Of a stretch of 6,491 bases of DNA, positions 1-6,413 are shown in pieces. The stretch comes from DASPXY01 sp038227745 (lineage in GTDB: Bacteria > Planctomycetota > Planctomycetia > Gemmatales > Gemmataceae): positions 1-6,491 of the forward strand of contig JBBRPS010000610.1 of the NCBI GenBank assembly GCA_038227745.1, written 5' to 3'. Under the pieces are notes generated by a model. That model was not told where the DNA came from. It searched no databases and saw only the letters and a list, made by a program, of their open reading frames with translations. A program made the translations under genes and the position numbers. How positions within the stretch are numbered: the first letter of the stretch is position 1; each line of letters starts with the position of its first letter.

Positions 1-705
1 AGGCTGTCGGCGAGGTGGGGGTGGCCGTCGGGGTAGCGGCCCGGGGGGTAGAGCTTCTGCCGCATCGCCAGCGCGTCGCGGTAGAACTTCTCGGCCGGGC
101 CGTACTCCCCCCGATTCTTTAGCAGCATGCCCAGGTTGTTGAGGCTGGTGGCGAGGTGGGGGTGACCGTCGGGGTAGTGGCCCGGGGGGTAATGCTTCTG
201 CCGCATGGCCAAGACCTCGCGGAGCAGCTTCTCGGCCGGGCCGTACTCTCCCCGATTCCACAGCAGCACGCCCAGGTTATTGAGGCTCAAGGCGAGGTGG
301 GGGTGGCCGTCGGGGTAGCGACCCGGGGGGTAGAGCTTCTGCTGCATGGCCAAGGCCTCGCGGAACAGTTTCTCGGCCGGGCCGTACTCCCCCCGATCCT
401 GCAGCAGGCCGCCCAGGTTATTGAGGCTGTCGGCGAGATGGGGGTGGCCGTCGGGGTAGCGGCCCAGGGGGTAATGCTTCTGCCGCATGGCCAGCGCATC
501 GCGGAGCAGCTTCTCGGCCGGCCCGTACTCCCCCCGATCCTGTAGCCGGCGGCCCAGGTTATTGAGGCTAGTGGCGAGGTCGGGATGGCCGTCGGGGTAG
601 CGGCCCGGGAGATAGAGCTTCTGCCGCATCGCCAGGGCCTGGCGCAAGTGTTCTTGCGATCTGGCGTAATCTCCCTGGGCATACCGCTTGCCCCCCAAGC
701 CATTT
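1..705 (-). repeat. Tandem 141-bp coding repeats (five 47-residue TPR units)
   Basis: The TPR part of the exported protein is built of direct repeats exactly 141 bp apart; on the plus strand the word GAGGCT recurs at 141, 282, 423 and 564. By hand count the units at 1-141 and 142-282 differ at 21 of 141 bases, about 85% identity. The unit at 565-705 is the most N-terminal and most divergent (NGLGGKRYAQGDYARSQ). The array continues off the left edge, so the total number is unknown. At 47 residues each unit exceeds the 34-residue classic TPR and the 42-residue kinesin-light-chain unit; the extra length is the PPGRYPDGHPHLA linker. Repeats this similar may recombine and change in number between strains, and may be misassembled from short reads. 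Confidence 0.9.
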
Positions 706-1868
706 AACGCAAGGGCCTGTTGCTGCAGAGCGTGGCGGCGCCGGACCGGGATTCCACTTGGGAATCGCTCAAGCGCGAGTTCGTAACGCCCAAGAGCTTC
801 ATCTGTGAAGGACGTGGCGATGAGGCGATAGGTAGCCGTCTGCTTCGGTGCGAACAGCAAGCGGGCGTTCCAATCGCCGCCACTGTCGTCATCAAAGGCC
901 AGTTCGCGCCCCTGCTCATCCTCGATTCTCAGGAAGGCGTCAAACTCCCCGCTTCGCAGGTCGATGATGTACGCCTTCCCCTTCTCCAACCGCACCGCGT
1001 GTACCTTGTGTCGGCTGCCCTTGCGAACCAGGTCCGGCGGATCCCTCTTCGTCAACTCCCCCACGATCACCCGCGGCGGTTCCTCTGGCTGCGCGATCTC
1101 CTCCGCGGCTCCCTTCACGAAGAAATCGGGACCCGCTCCGAAGGCGTAGAACCGCTCCGTCAGGCGGTAAAGCCCCGTCGCTCCTGGGCTGGCGGCCCGC
1201 ACTACCACAGCGTACATCCCCGCTTCCCGGCAGACGAAGAGTGTCCGTGCCCGGCGCGCGGCCCCGCCATCTTGCACGTGCATCCGGCCTTTTGCGTCTC
1301 CCACGAGCAGCCTGAGGTCGATGCTTGGGCTCTCGACCTCCAGCCAGTACACCTGGCCTGCCTTCGCCTGCAGGCGGTGGACGGCGAAGAACTGCTTGCC
1401 CTTGGTCTGGGGGCTATCCTTGGTCAGCTTGCCGGGGAAGGGGCGGGGTGCAGCCGTCTGTTGCAGCGGGCGGACGTGCAGCTCGTAGGCCCCGGTCTGT
1501 TCGCCCTGGAACGAGGTGACCACCAGGCGGTACACCCCGGTCCGGGCCGGCAGGAAGCCCAGGCGGGAATCGAGGTTATCCGGGGCGATGTCGTCATTCT
1601 CCCCCAGGATCTTGCGCTCGCTGTCCTCCAGGCGCAAGTAAGGGTCGAAGTCGCCGCTCCGCAATTCGATGAGGTACGCGGTTCCGGCCTGCAGCCGGAC
1701 CTCGTGGACCTTGTGCCGACTCTGCTTGCGCAGCCGGTCCAGCGGGTCCTTGTCGGTCAACTCCCCGCGGATTACCTGCGGTTTGGGCTCCTGCCCCCAG
1801 GCAGCCGGGAGGGCCGGCGACAGGGCCAGCACGAACAGTACGGTCACGGTTCGACGAAGCCCCCGCAT
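1..1868 (-). CDS. Exported PPC-domain and TPR-repeat protein, C-terminus cut by the window edge
   Basis: The frame is open from ATG at 1868 to the left edge (622 codons, no stop). An in-frame TGA at 1889-1887 and a strong AAGGAG six bases before the ATG fix this start. Residues 1-25 form a signal peptide (basic MRGLRR, hydrophobic core, then AWG/QE), so the product should leave the cytoplasm. Three beta-rich modules resembling bacterial pre-peptidase C-terminal (PPC) domains follow, at about residues 32-134, 143-240 and 265-369. Modules 1 and 3 share SRHKVH, LRSG-FD and LR-ED motifs; module 3 has a typical DDD turn. From about residue 385 there are TPR units of 47 residues (SLNNLG, RGEYGPAEKL, ALAMRQK, RYPDGHPHLA), like the kinesin-light-chain TPR families. 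PPC and TPR domains usually mediate binding, so a scaffold or ligand-capture role is inferred. Planctomycete proteins with such TPR arrays often end in a CHAT protease-like domain, but that part is not visible. It is probably co-transcribed with the kinase gene 102 bp upstream. Confidence 0.85.
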   Translation of the reverse strand, partial: MRGLRRTVTVLFVLALSPALPAAWGQEPKPQVIRGELTDKDPLDRLRKQSRHKVHEVRLQAGTAYLIELRSGDFDPYLRLEDSERKILGENDDIAPDNLDSRLGFLPARTGVYRLVVTSFQGEQTGAYELHVRPLQQTAAPRPFPGKLTKDSPQTKGKQFFAVHRLQAKAGQVYWLEVESPSIDLRLLVGDAKGRMHVQDGGAARRARTLFVCREAGMYAVVVRAASPGATGLYRLTERFYAFGAGPDFFVKGAAEEIAQPEEPPRVIVGELTKRDPPDLVRKGSRHKVHAVRLEKGKAYIIDLRSGEFDAFLRIEDEQGRELAFDDDSGGDWNARLLFAPKQTATYRLIATSFTDEALGRYELALERFPSGIPVRRRHALQQQALALNGLGGKRYAQGDYARSQEHLRQALAMRQKLYLPGRYPDGHPDLATSLNNLGRRLQDRGEYGPAEKLLRDALAMRQKHYPLGRYPDGHPHLADSLNNLGGLLQDRGEYGPAEKLFREALAMQQKLYPPGRYPDGHPHLALSLNNLGVLLWNRGEYGPAEKLLREVLAMRQKHYPPGHYPDGHPHLATSLNNLGMLLKNRGEYGPAEKFYRDALAMRQKLYPPGRYPDGHPHLADS

Positions 1869-1873
1869 GATGG

Positions 1874-1880
1874 TCTCCTT
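1874..1880 (-). promoter_or_regulatory. Shine-Dalgarno site of the PPC-TPR gene
   Basis: AAGGAGA on the minus strand lies six bases before the ATG at 1868. It is the strongest ribosome binding site in the sigma-kinase-TPR set, and with the in-frame stop seven codons upstream it fixes the start of the exported protein. Its strength suggests good translation independent of the kinase gene, whose stop is about 90 bases further upstream. Confidence 0.75.
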
Positions 1881-1970
1881 TTCTGCTCAAGCATCAGGCG
1901 CAAGGGCCGGCCGCCCGTGTGCTTCTCGGGGCGCCGCCATCCCCCGCCGCCGGACCGCTCGACCGGCCGT

Positions 1971-3941
1971 TCATTGCCCCCGGTTCGCGAAACTCACCGC
2001 ACGCGAGTAGACAAAGCCGTGGCGCATCTGCAGCTGCCGGATGCGCTCCTGCACCTGCAGCACCGGGTGCCCCTTGCGCCTCGCGTCCAGCCGCGGGTCC
2101 CGCTGCGGGTCGTCGCGCACGATGCGCCCGTCCTCGAACCAGATCCGCGCCCGCAAGTCTTTCTCCTGCTGTGCGGGCAGGTCGGCCAGCTCCCTGCGCA
2201 GGTCCACGGTGTCCGGCAGGGGGGTGTCCCGCGCCAGCAGCACCAGGGTCTCCATCCCCGCAACCCCCTTCTTCATCGGGTAGAACTCGTCCGCGGCGTC
2301 CGGCAAGCGCACTTTCCGCACCGGCTCCTCTTTCGCGGGCCGCTCCTCCCAGTGCCCATTCCGCCAGGGGTAGACCGGCTGGACCTTGCCGCGCGCGTCG
2401 ATCCACAGCAGGTAGAGATAGGCCGGCCGGATCAGCTCCACGACGATGCAGATTTCGTCTTCGCCCTGGAACGGCAGCGCCCCGGCGTCATTCAGCCACA
2501 GCCCTTGCCGTCGCGGGTTGCCGGGTTCGGAGACCTGCACATCCAGGGAACCCTTCAGCGCTGTCGACAACCCCTCCGCGACATACCCGGGACCCGGCGC
2601 GGCGGTCGGCCACAAAGCCCAGACCAGTCCCCCGCAGAGGGCCGCAAGGGCCGCGGCCGCTCCCCAGCGCCACGCCGCTCGGCGCCTGTCCCGGAGGAGT
2701 GGGGGCGCTTCCACGGGCTTGCCGTCAAGGAACCGTGCCAGGTCTTCCGCAAGCGCCGCCGCCGTGACATAGCGGTCGCACGGGGCCTTGGCCAGACAGC
2801 GCAGACAGATCCTCTCCAGGTCACGCGGGGTGCGCGGGTTCAGCTTGCTCGGTGGGGCCGGCGGCCGGGTGCAGACCTGCTCCAACATGAGCAGCGCCGT
2901 CGCCGCCTGGAAGGGGGGGCGGCCGGTGAGCAGCTCGTAGAGGATGGCGCCCAAGGCCCACACGTCCGTGGCGGGCCCGACGTCGTCGGTCCTCCCCTCC
3001 GCCTGTTCCGGGGCCATGTAACAGGGGGTGCCCAGCACCGTGCCGGTGACGGTCAGCCCCGCCGAATCCTTTACGAGCTTCGCCAGTCCGAAATCGGTGA
3101 TCCGCGGGCAGCCATAGGCGCTGTTCAGGGCGGGCTCCTCGGCGGGTGGGGCCAAGAGGACGTTGGCGGGCTTGAGGTCGCGGTGGATGACCCCCTTCTG
3201 ATGGGCGGCGTGGACCGCCCGGGTCAGCAACAAAATCAGCCGGGCGCTGTCGTGCGGCGACTGGGGTTGGCCGCGCAGCCTCGCGGCGAGGCTACCGCCT
3301 TCGATGTGCTCCATGACGAAGTACGGCTGCCCCTGATGCTCGCCGCTGGTCAGGATGCGCACGATGTGTGGGTGGTCCAGGCGGGCGACCGACTCGGCCT
3401 CGTCCCGGAAGCGGCCAAGGGCTTCCGCGGACCGCTCGCAGCCCGCGCGGATCATCTTGAGCGCGACGGTCCGCTTGAGGGCCAGGTCGCGGGCCTGGTA
3501 GACGACCCCCATGCCCCCCTGGCCCAGTACCGACAGGATTTCGTAGCCGGGCACCTGCGGCAGTCCTGCGGGGGGCGGGGGCGTAGCGAGAGCGCTGCCG
3601 GCCGGGCCATGCGTCGGCGCGGCGAGACGCTCGGCGAGGGCGGGGAAGCGCTGGGCGTAGTCGGCGGCCGGCTGCTCCCCGCGCTGCTGGCGGTCGCGCG
3701 ACTCCGCCTCGATGAGTTCGAGCAGCAGGACCTCGTCGTGAGCCAGCTCGGGGAAGGGGACCAGATAACCGTCCAGGCGGATGGGCAGACCGCGCTTGCG
3801 GCGGTACTCCAGGTCAATACGAGCCAACTCGGCGACGACGGCGGTGCGGTTGGCGGCGTCGGGCGGCACGAAGTCCTGCAGACGCGGCACGTCGCCGTTC
3901 TGGTGGGCGGCCTCGAAGTCATAAACGATCTGCGACAGCAT
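1971..3941 (-). CDS. Membrane Ser/Thr protein kinase with DUF4384-like extracytoplasmic domain
   Basis: Hanks-type Ser/Thr kinase of 656 aa. Residues 1-125 are an N-terminal helical region with two similar stretches (42-66 and 77-102, each ending in a Y-x-x-x-F-P-x-L motif), followed by a Pro/Ala linker. The kinase domain covers about 133-407: glycine loop GQGGMGVV 140-147, ATP-binding Lys162, helix-C Glu181, HRDLKPAN with Asp255 and Asn260, DFG Asp283, and activation segment GTPCYMAPEQ 304-313. All catalytic residues are present, so an active enzyme is expected. Thr297, Thr299 and Thr301 are candidate activation-loop sites. About a dozen extra residues sit between the catalytic loop and DFG. 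One membrane segment (about 424-445) follows a basic stretch (RDRRRAAWR), placing the kinase in the cytoplasm. The outside part (446-656) contains YLYLLWIDARGKVQPVYPW, a DUF4384-like signature known from planctomycete kinases. The start is the ATG at 3941 with a modest GAGGG seven bases upstream. The gene lies 39 bp after the sigma stop, so the two are probably co-transcribed and functionally coupled. Confidence 0.93.
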   Translation of the reverse strand: MLSQIVYDFEAAHQNGDVPRLQDFVPPDAANRTAVVAELARIDLEYRRKRGLPIRLDGYLVPFPELAHDEVLLLELIEAESRDRQQRGEQPAADYAQRFPALAERLAAPTHGPAGSALATPPPPAGLPQVPGYEILSVLGQGGMGVVYQARDLALKRTVALKMIRAGCERSAEALGRFRDEAESVARLDHPHIVRILTSGEHQGQPYFVMEHIEGGSLAARLRGQPQSPHDSARLILLLTRAVHAAHQKGVIHRDLKPANVLLAPPAEEPALNSAYGCPRITDFGLAKLVKDSAGLTVTGTVLGTPCYMAPEQAEGRTDDVGPATDVWALGAILYELLTGRPPFQAATALLMLEQVCTRPPAPPSKLNPRTPRDLERICLRCLAKAPCDRYVTAAALAEDLARFLDGKPVEAPPLLRDRRRAAWRWGAAAALAALCGGLVWALWPTAAPGPGYVAEGLSTALKGSLDVQVSEPGNPRRQGLWLNDAGALPFQGEDEICIVVELIRPAYLYLLWIDARGKVQPVYPWRNGHWEERPAKEEPVRKVRLPDAADEFYPMKKGVAGMETLVLLARDTPLPDTVDLRRELADLPAQQEKDLRARIWFEDGRIVRDDPQRDPRLDARRKGHPVLQVQERIRQLQMRHGFVYSRAVSFANRGQ

Positions 3942-3980
3942 GCGTCGGCCCTCACGGTGCCGGCTTCACGAGCCTGCGGG

Positions 3981-4613
3981 CTACTCTTGCAGTCCGGAAC
4001 CCTCGCCCCTTGGGGACAGGCCGGCGATCTCGGCGTACAGGTCGCGGATCTTTTGCAGCACACGTTTGACCGTACGTTCGCTCAGGCGGACCTCCTCGGC
4101 GATCTCCCGCACCCGGTAGCCGCCCAGGTGCATGGCCAGGATCTGCTGTTGCCGCGCATCGCCCAGGCGCGCCGCGATCAGCTCGGCCGTCTCCGCCGCC
4201 GCGGCCTCTTCGTAGGGCGACGGCTCGGCCCCCAGCGGCTCCCACGGCGTCTCGCCGGCCGGCCGGTCCAGCGGCACCTCACGGGCGGCGTCGCGCTTCT
4301 GGGCATGCGTCTGTTCGAGCAGGTGGTGATATTTGCAGATGGCGAAGCGCGCCAGCAGCGGCCACAGGCTATCACGGCCTTCGAGGTCGAGTCGGCCCTC
4401 GCCGAAGCCGCGCAAGAAACTCGCCCACGCCGACTGCGCCAGGTCGGCCGGATCGATGCGCTGACACAGGTACGGTGGCAGGCGGCGCCGCAGCAGCCCG
4501 ATCATGCGCCGGAGATAGCGCTGATAGGCGACGGCCAGCGCCTCCCGCTGCGGCCCCTCGACGGCCTGCTGTAGCTGTGCCACGAGTCGGAGGGATTCCG
4601 AGGGGGACGGCAT
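3981..4613 (-). CDS. ECF-type sigma-70 family RNA polymerase sigma factor (planctomycete type)
   Basis: Protein of 210 aa with the two-domain layout of ECF sigma factors. Region 2 (about 25-95) contains DPADLAQSAWASFLRGF at 54-70, matching region 2.2 (core polymerase binding), then RFAICKYHHLLEQ, matching the 2.3/2.4 promoter-opening helix. A linker rich in Pro, Glu and Ala (about 110-140) leads to region 4 (about 140-193), with RQQQILAMHLGGYRVREIAEEV and the helix-turn-helix SERTVKRVLQKIR that should read the -35 element. The length fits planctomycete-restricted ECF families. The open frame runs far upstream without a stop, but the ATG at 4613 is chosen because GGAGG lies about ten bases before it and protein similarity begins there. 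An ATG 27 bases further upstream precedes that site and is less likely. No anti-sigma gene is adjacent; the kinase gene starts 39 bp downstream, so control by phosphorylation is plausible. Confidence 0.9.
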   Translation of the reverse strand: MPSPSESLRLVAQLQQAVEGPQREALAVAYQRYLRRMIGLLRRRLPPYLCQRIDPADLAQSAWASFLRGFGEGRLDLEGRDSLWPLLARFAICKYHHLLEQTHAQKRDAAREVPLDRPAGETPWEPLGAEPSPYEEAAAAETAELIAARLGDARQQQILAMHLGGYRVREIAEEVRLSERTVKRVLQKIRDLYAEIAGLSPRGEGSGLQE

Positions 4614-4620
4614 GGGCGGT

Positions 4621-4628
4621 CTTCCTCC
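4621..4628 (-). promoter_or_regulatory. Shine-Dalgarno site selecting the sigma factor start
   Basis: GGAGGAAG on the minus strand lies 7 to 10 bases before the ATG at 4613, depending on how it pairs. It decides the start, since the frame upstream stays open for more than 500 bases, through the palindrome and antiparallel to nothing recognisable. Confidence 0.65.
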
Positions 4629-4641
4629 AGGTGAGGTCATT

Positions 4642-4677
4642 GTAATAGGCGCCGAACCAGGCCGCACATCTATTTTA
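4642..4677 (-). promoter_or_regulatory. AT-rich patch, possible promoter of the sigma-kinase operon
   Basis: Within otherwise GC-rich spacer DNA, the minus strand carries two -10-like hexamers, TAAAAT (4677-4672) and TATTAC (4647-4642), 29 to 64 bases before the sigma ATG. No convincing TTGACA-like -35 box stands at 16-18 bases from either. A GGAACT at 4735-4730 with GTC 17 bases further on resembles the general ECF promoter pattern, but the match is short and overlaps the palindrome edge. The location is right for an operon promoter; the exact elements are uncertain. Confidence 0.3.
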
Positions 4678-4733
4678 GATTTCGGTGTCCCCGTTCGGCG
4701 TCGTTTCCGGACTCCCCGCTCGCTGGCCGAGTT

Positions 4734-4795
4734 CCGCCTGTTTAGCCGCGAGCCTCGGGCGAGCGCTCGCCCGAGGCTCGCGGCTAAACAGGCGG
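4734..4795. repeat. Perfect 62-bp palindrome without loop
   Basis: Two 31-base arms (4734-4764 and 4765-4795) are exact reverse complements with no spacer; the centre is GAGCGCTC. It lies in the 221-bp gap between the transglutaminase-like stop (4835) and the sigma start (4613). In RNA it would fold into a very stable hairpin, which could end the transglutaminase transcript, block read-through into the sigma operon or protect the 3' end. No U-run follows the stem on either strand, so it is not a textbook intrinsic terminator. It may also be a dispersed intergenic palindromic (REP-like) element. Confidence 0.95.
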
Positions 4796-4834
4796 TTCTG
4801 CAGCGGCGCCGGTAGCGTCCCGCCCGCCTGATTT

Positions 4835-6313
4835 CTACTTCGCCCGCTGGACTTCCACCAGCCGGAACGACAGCTTCCCCAGCGAGGTCAGCAGGTTGGC
4901 GAGGGCGTCGCTGTCGCTGCCGAAGCTGATGTGCGCCGCGTCGAGCTCCGTCTCGTTCAGCGAGGCGTCGATCGGCACCCAGTGGCCGTTCACGACCACC
5001 TCGTTCCAGGCGTGGCCGCCGAACGCCTTCACGTCGTCCCCCATGTACACCAGGCCGCCCAGCTCGCGCGCCGGCAGTCCCGCCGCCCGCGCCAGCGCCG
5101 CGAACAGCAACGCATACGACTTGCAATCACCACTTTTGCGGTCGATCAGGTCCTGCAAGCGCGGCACGCCGGCCGACAGCGACGGCTCGACGTAGTCGTG
5201 GACGAACTGCACCAGCCGCTTCACCTTCTCCGCGGCAGTCTTCGCATCGCCGACCGCCTCCCGCGCCAGCTCCTTCACCCGCGGCAGCGTGATCGGGTAG
5301 GCCGTCGTCTCCGCCAGGTTGTCCTCGATCTCCTTGGCGGTCGCCTTGACCGGCGTGGCGTGGACCTTGCCGATCTTCAGCGTCACGCCGCCGGCCGGGT
5401 TGGCGACGGCCGTCTGCCGCGACGCCGACTTGAAGAACGCCCCCTCCTTGCCCGGCACGTCCAGCACCAGGCCGGTCACCCGCGTCGTCCGGCCGAGCTT
5501 CTTGTCCACCTTCGCCATCCCCAATACGAAGACGTCCTTGCTGTACTGCGTGTTCTTCGCGTCCGCCTCCGACTCGCGGCGCAGCTCGAACACCCCCGCG
5601 ATGCTGCCCGAGAGAACCTTCCCCTTGGCGTCGGCCCGCATCAGGCCCTTGAGGTTGAGGCGGTGGATCAGGGACTCGATCTCGTGGTAGACCACCTTGA
5701 CCCCCGCCACCAGACTACTCTTGGTGCCCAGCAGCGTGTGTGTCACCAGGTCCGTCCGCAGCTCTTCCAGGTCCAGCTCGCGCACGGTGATCTTGTCGCC
5801 GCGCTTCGGCGCCCGCCGCAGCCAGACGTCGGCTGCCAGCTCGTCCTCGAGCGTGAAGTCGATGGCGGGGATCTGCTTGCGCTGTGTCTTGCCGTTGGTG
5901 GTCAGCGTCAGCTCCAGGCCCTTGGCGTTGGCGACGACGCGGATCTCGTGGGTGACCTTGCCGTCCTTCTCGAACCGGGTGGCGCGGAGCACGCGGTAGG
6001 GCGGCCGGGCCTCGAACTCCACGGTCTGAGTGGACAGGATCTCGACCTTCGTGCCCAGCGAAACGAGCTTCATGCTGGTCCGCGTCTCCTCGATGACGCG
6101 GGCGTTCGGCCCCTCGCCGACCTTGCGGCGGCCGGTCATCTGGTAGCCGTTCTTCTTGCCCTCGAAGTAGACGCCGTACCAGTCCGTGCCGAGCGACTCG
6201 TCGATGTCGCGGGCGTCGAGCCTGGGCCGCGTGGGTGTGCCCTGGGCGGGCGCCGTTGCGGCCACGAAGAAGAGGGCGAGGACCGCGAGGAACAGCGGAT
6301 ATTTGCGGGGCAT
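4835..6313 (-). CDS. Exported transglutaminase-like domain protein
   Basis: Protein of 492 aa from the ATG at 6313, fixed by AAGGAG eight bases upstream; an earlier in-frame ATG at 6394 has no such site and would bury the signal peptide. Residues 1-24 are a classic signal peptide (MPRK, hydrophobic core, APAQ/G), so the product acts outside the cytoplasm. Residues 40-330 form a beta-rich region I cannot assign, with WYGVYFEGKKNGYQM near its start, typical of planctomycete relatives. The C-terminal part (about 355-455) is a transglutaminase core: SGDCKSYALLFAALARAAG, GGHAWNEV and WVPIDAS give the triad Cys397-His434-Asp449. Cys397 is the only cysteine I find. This fold catalyses acyl transfer or hydrolysis at glutamine or peptide amide bonds; in bacteria many members are peptidases, so crosslinking should not be assumed. 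The substrate is unknown. It is co-directional with the sigma operon but separated by the palindrome, so it is probably its own unit. Confidence 0.9.
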   Translation of the reverse strand: MPRKYPLFLAVLALFFVAATAPAQGTPTRPRLDARDIDESLGTDWYGVYFEGKKNGYQMTGRRKVGEGPNARVIEETRTSMKLVSLGTKVEILSTQTVEFEARPPYRVLRATRFEKDGKVTHEIRVVANAKGLELTLTTNGKTQRKQIPAIDFTLEDELAADVWLRRAPKRGDKITVRELDLEELRTDLVTHTLLGTKSSLVAGVKVVYHEIESLIHRLNLKGLMRADAKGKVLSGSIAGVFELRRESEADAKNTQYSKDVFVLGMAKVDKKLGRTTRVTGLVLDVPGKEGAFFKSASRQTAVANPAGGVTLKIGKVHATPVKATAKEIEDNLAETTAYPITLPRVKELAREAVGDAKTAAEKVKRLVQFVHDYVEPSLSAGVPRLQDLIDRKSGDCKSYALLFAALARAAGLPARELGGLVYMGDDVKAFGGHAWNEVVVNGHWVPIDASLNETELDAAHISFGSDSDALANLLTSLGKLSFRLVEVQRAK

Positions 6314-6320
6314 CAACGGG

Positions 6321-6327
6321 ACTCCTT
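6321..6327 (-). promoter_or_regulatory. Shine-Dalgarno site selecting the transglutaminase start
   Basis: AAGGAGT on the minus strand, eight bases before the ATG at 6313. It supports the start that places the signal peptide at the N-terminus, against the 27-residue longer version. Confidence 0.75.
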
Positions 6328-6358
6328 GGGGGAGGAATGAGTTAGTGGAGCGGGGGTC

Positions 6359-6388
6359 ATGATACCTCACGGCCGGGGCGCCCGCCAA
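6359..6388 (-). promoter_or_regulatory. Candidate sigma-70-like promoter of the transglutaminase gene
   Basis: The minus strand reads TTGGCG (6388-6383), an 18-base spacer, then TATCAT (6364-6359). These match TTGACA at four of six and TATAAT at five of six positions. Transcription would start near 6352, giving a leader of about 40 bases that includes the Shine-Dalgarno site. Housekeeping promoters in planctomycetes are poorly defined, so this rests on general bacterial consensus only. Confidence 0.4.
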
Positions 6389-6405
6389 GGGCACCCGACG
6401 GGCGC
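6378..6405. other. Short inverted repeat upstream of the transglutaminase gene
   Basis: GCGCCCG (6378-6384) and CGGGCGC (6399-6405) are 7-base arms with a 14-base loop, followed on the plus strand by TTT. It overlaps the candidate -35 box at 6383-6388, so it could be an operator-like site, or a hairpin in a transcript entering from the right. Such short GC-rich arms also occur by chance in this DNA. Confidence 0.35.
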
Positions 6406-6413
6406 TTTGGAGT

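Noticed and set aside
156..703. Small open frames in both directions over the repeat region
   Set aside because: They are other-frame readings of the TPR repeats; the frame continuous with the signal peptide and PPC modules is the coding one.
1..705. Regular 141-bp repeats as a CRISPR array or non-coding satellite
   Set aside because: There is no repeat-spacer alternation, the period is an exact multiple of three, and the minus-strand frame reads through as TPR units without a stop.
1869..1970. Possible terminator or promoter between the kinase and PPC-TPR genes
   Set aside because: The gap is GC-rich with short self-complementary words such as GGCCGGCC, but it has no stable stem with a U-tract and no clear -10/-35 pair.
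720..4574. A 1284-codon open frame on the plus strand
   Set aside because: It runs antisense to the kinase, sigma and PPC-TPR genes, all of which have recognisable domains and ribosome binding sites. Its product is rich in Arg, Gly, Leu, Gln and Pro with no domain, as expected from GC-rich antisense frames.
4614..5126. Extension of the sigma factor N-terminus to give 381 aa
   Set aside because: The added 171 residues are low-complexity Arg/Gly/Ala, cross the palindrome and overlap the transglutaminase C-terminus in another frame. A good Shine-Dalgarno site supports the ATG at 4613.
4931..6340. A 469-codon open frame on the plus strand
   Set aside because: It lies opposite the transglutaminase-like gene, has no motif, and shows the Arg/Leu/Val/Gln/His-rich composition typical of antisense frames in this DNA.
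6314..6394. 27-residue N-terminal extension of the transglutaminase-like protein
   Set aside because: It would place residues before a clear signal peptide, and it covers the candidate promoter and Shine-Dalgarno site of the internal ATG.
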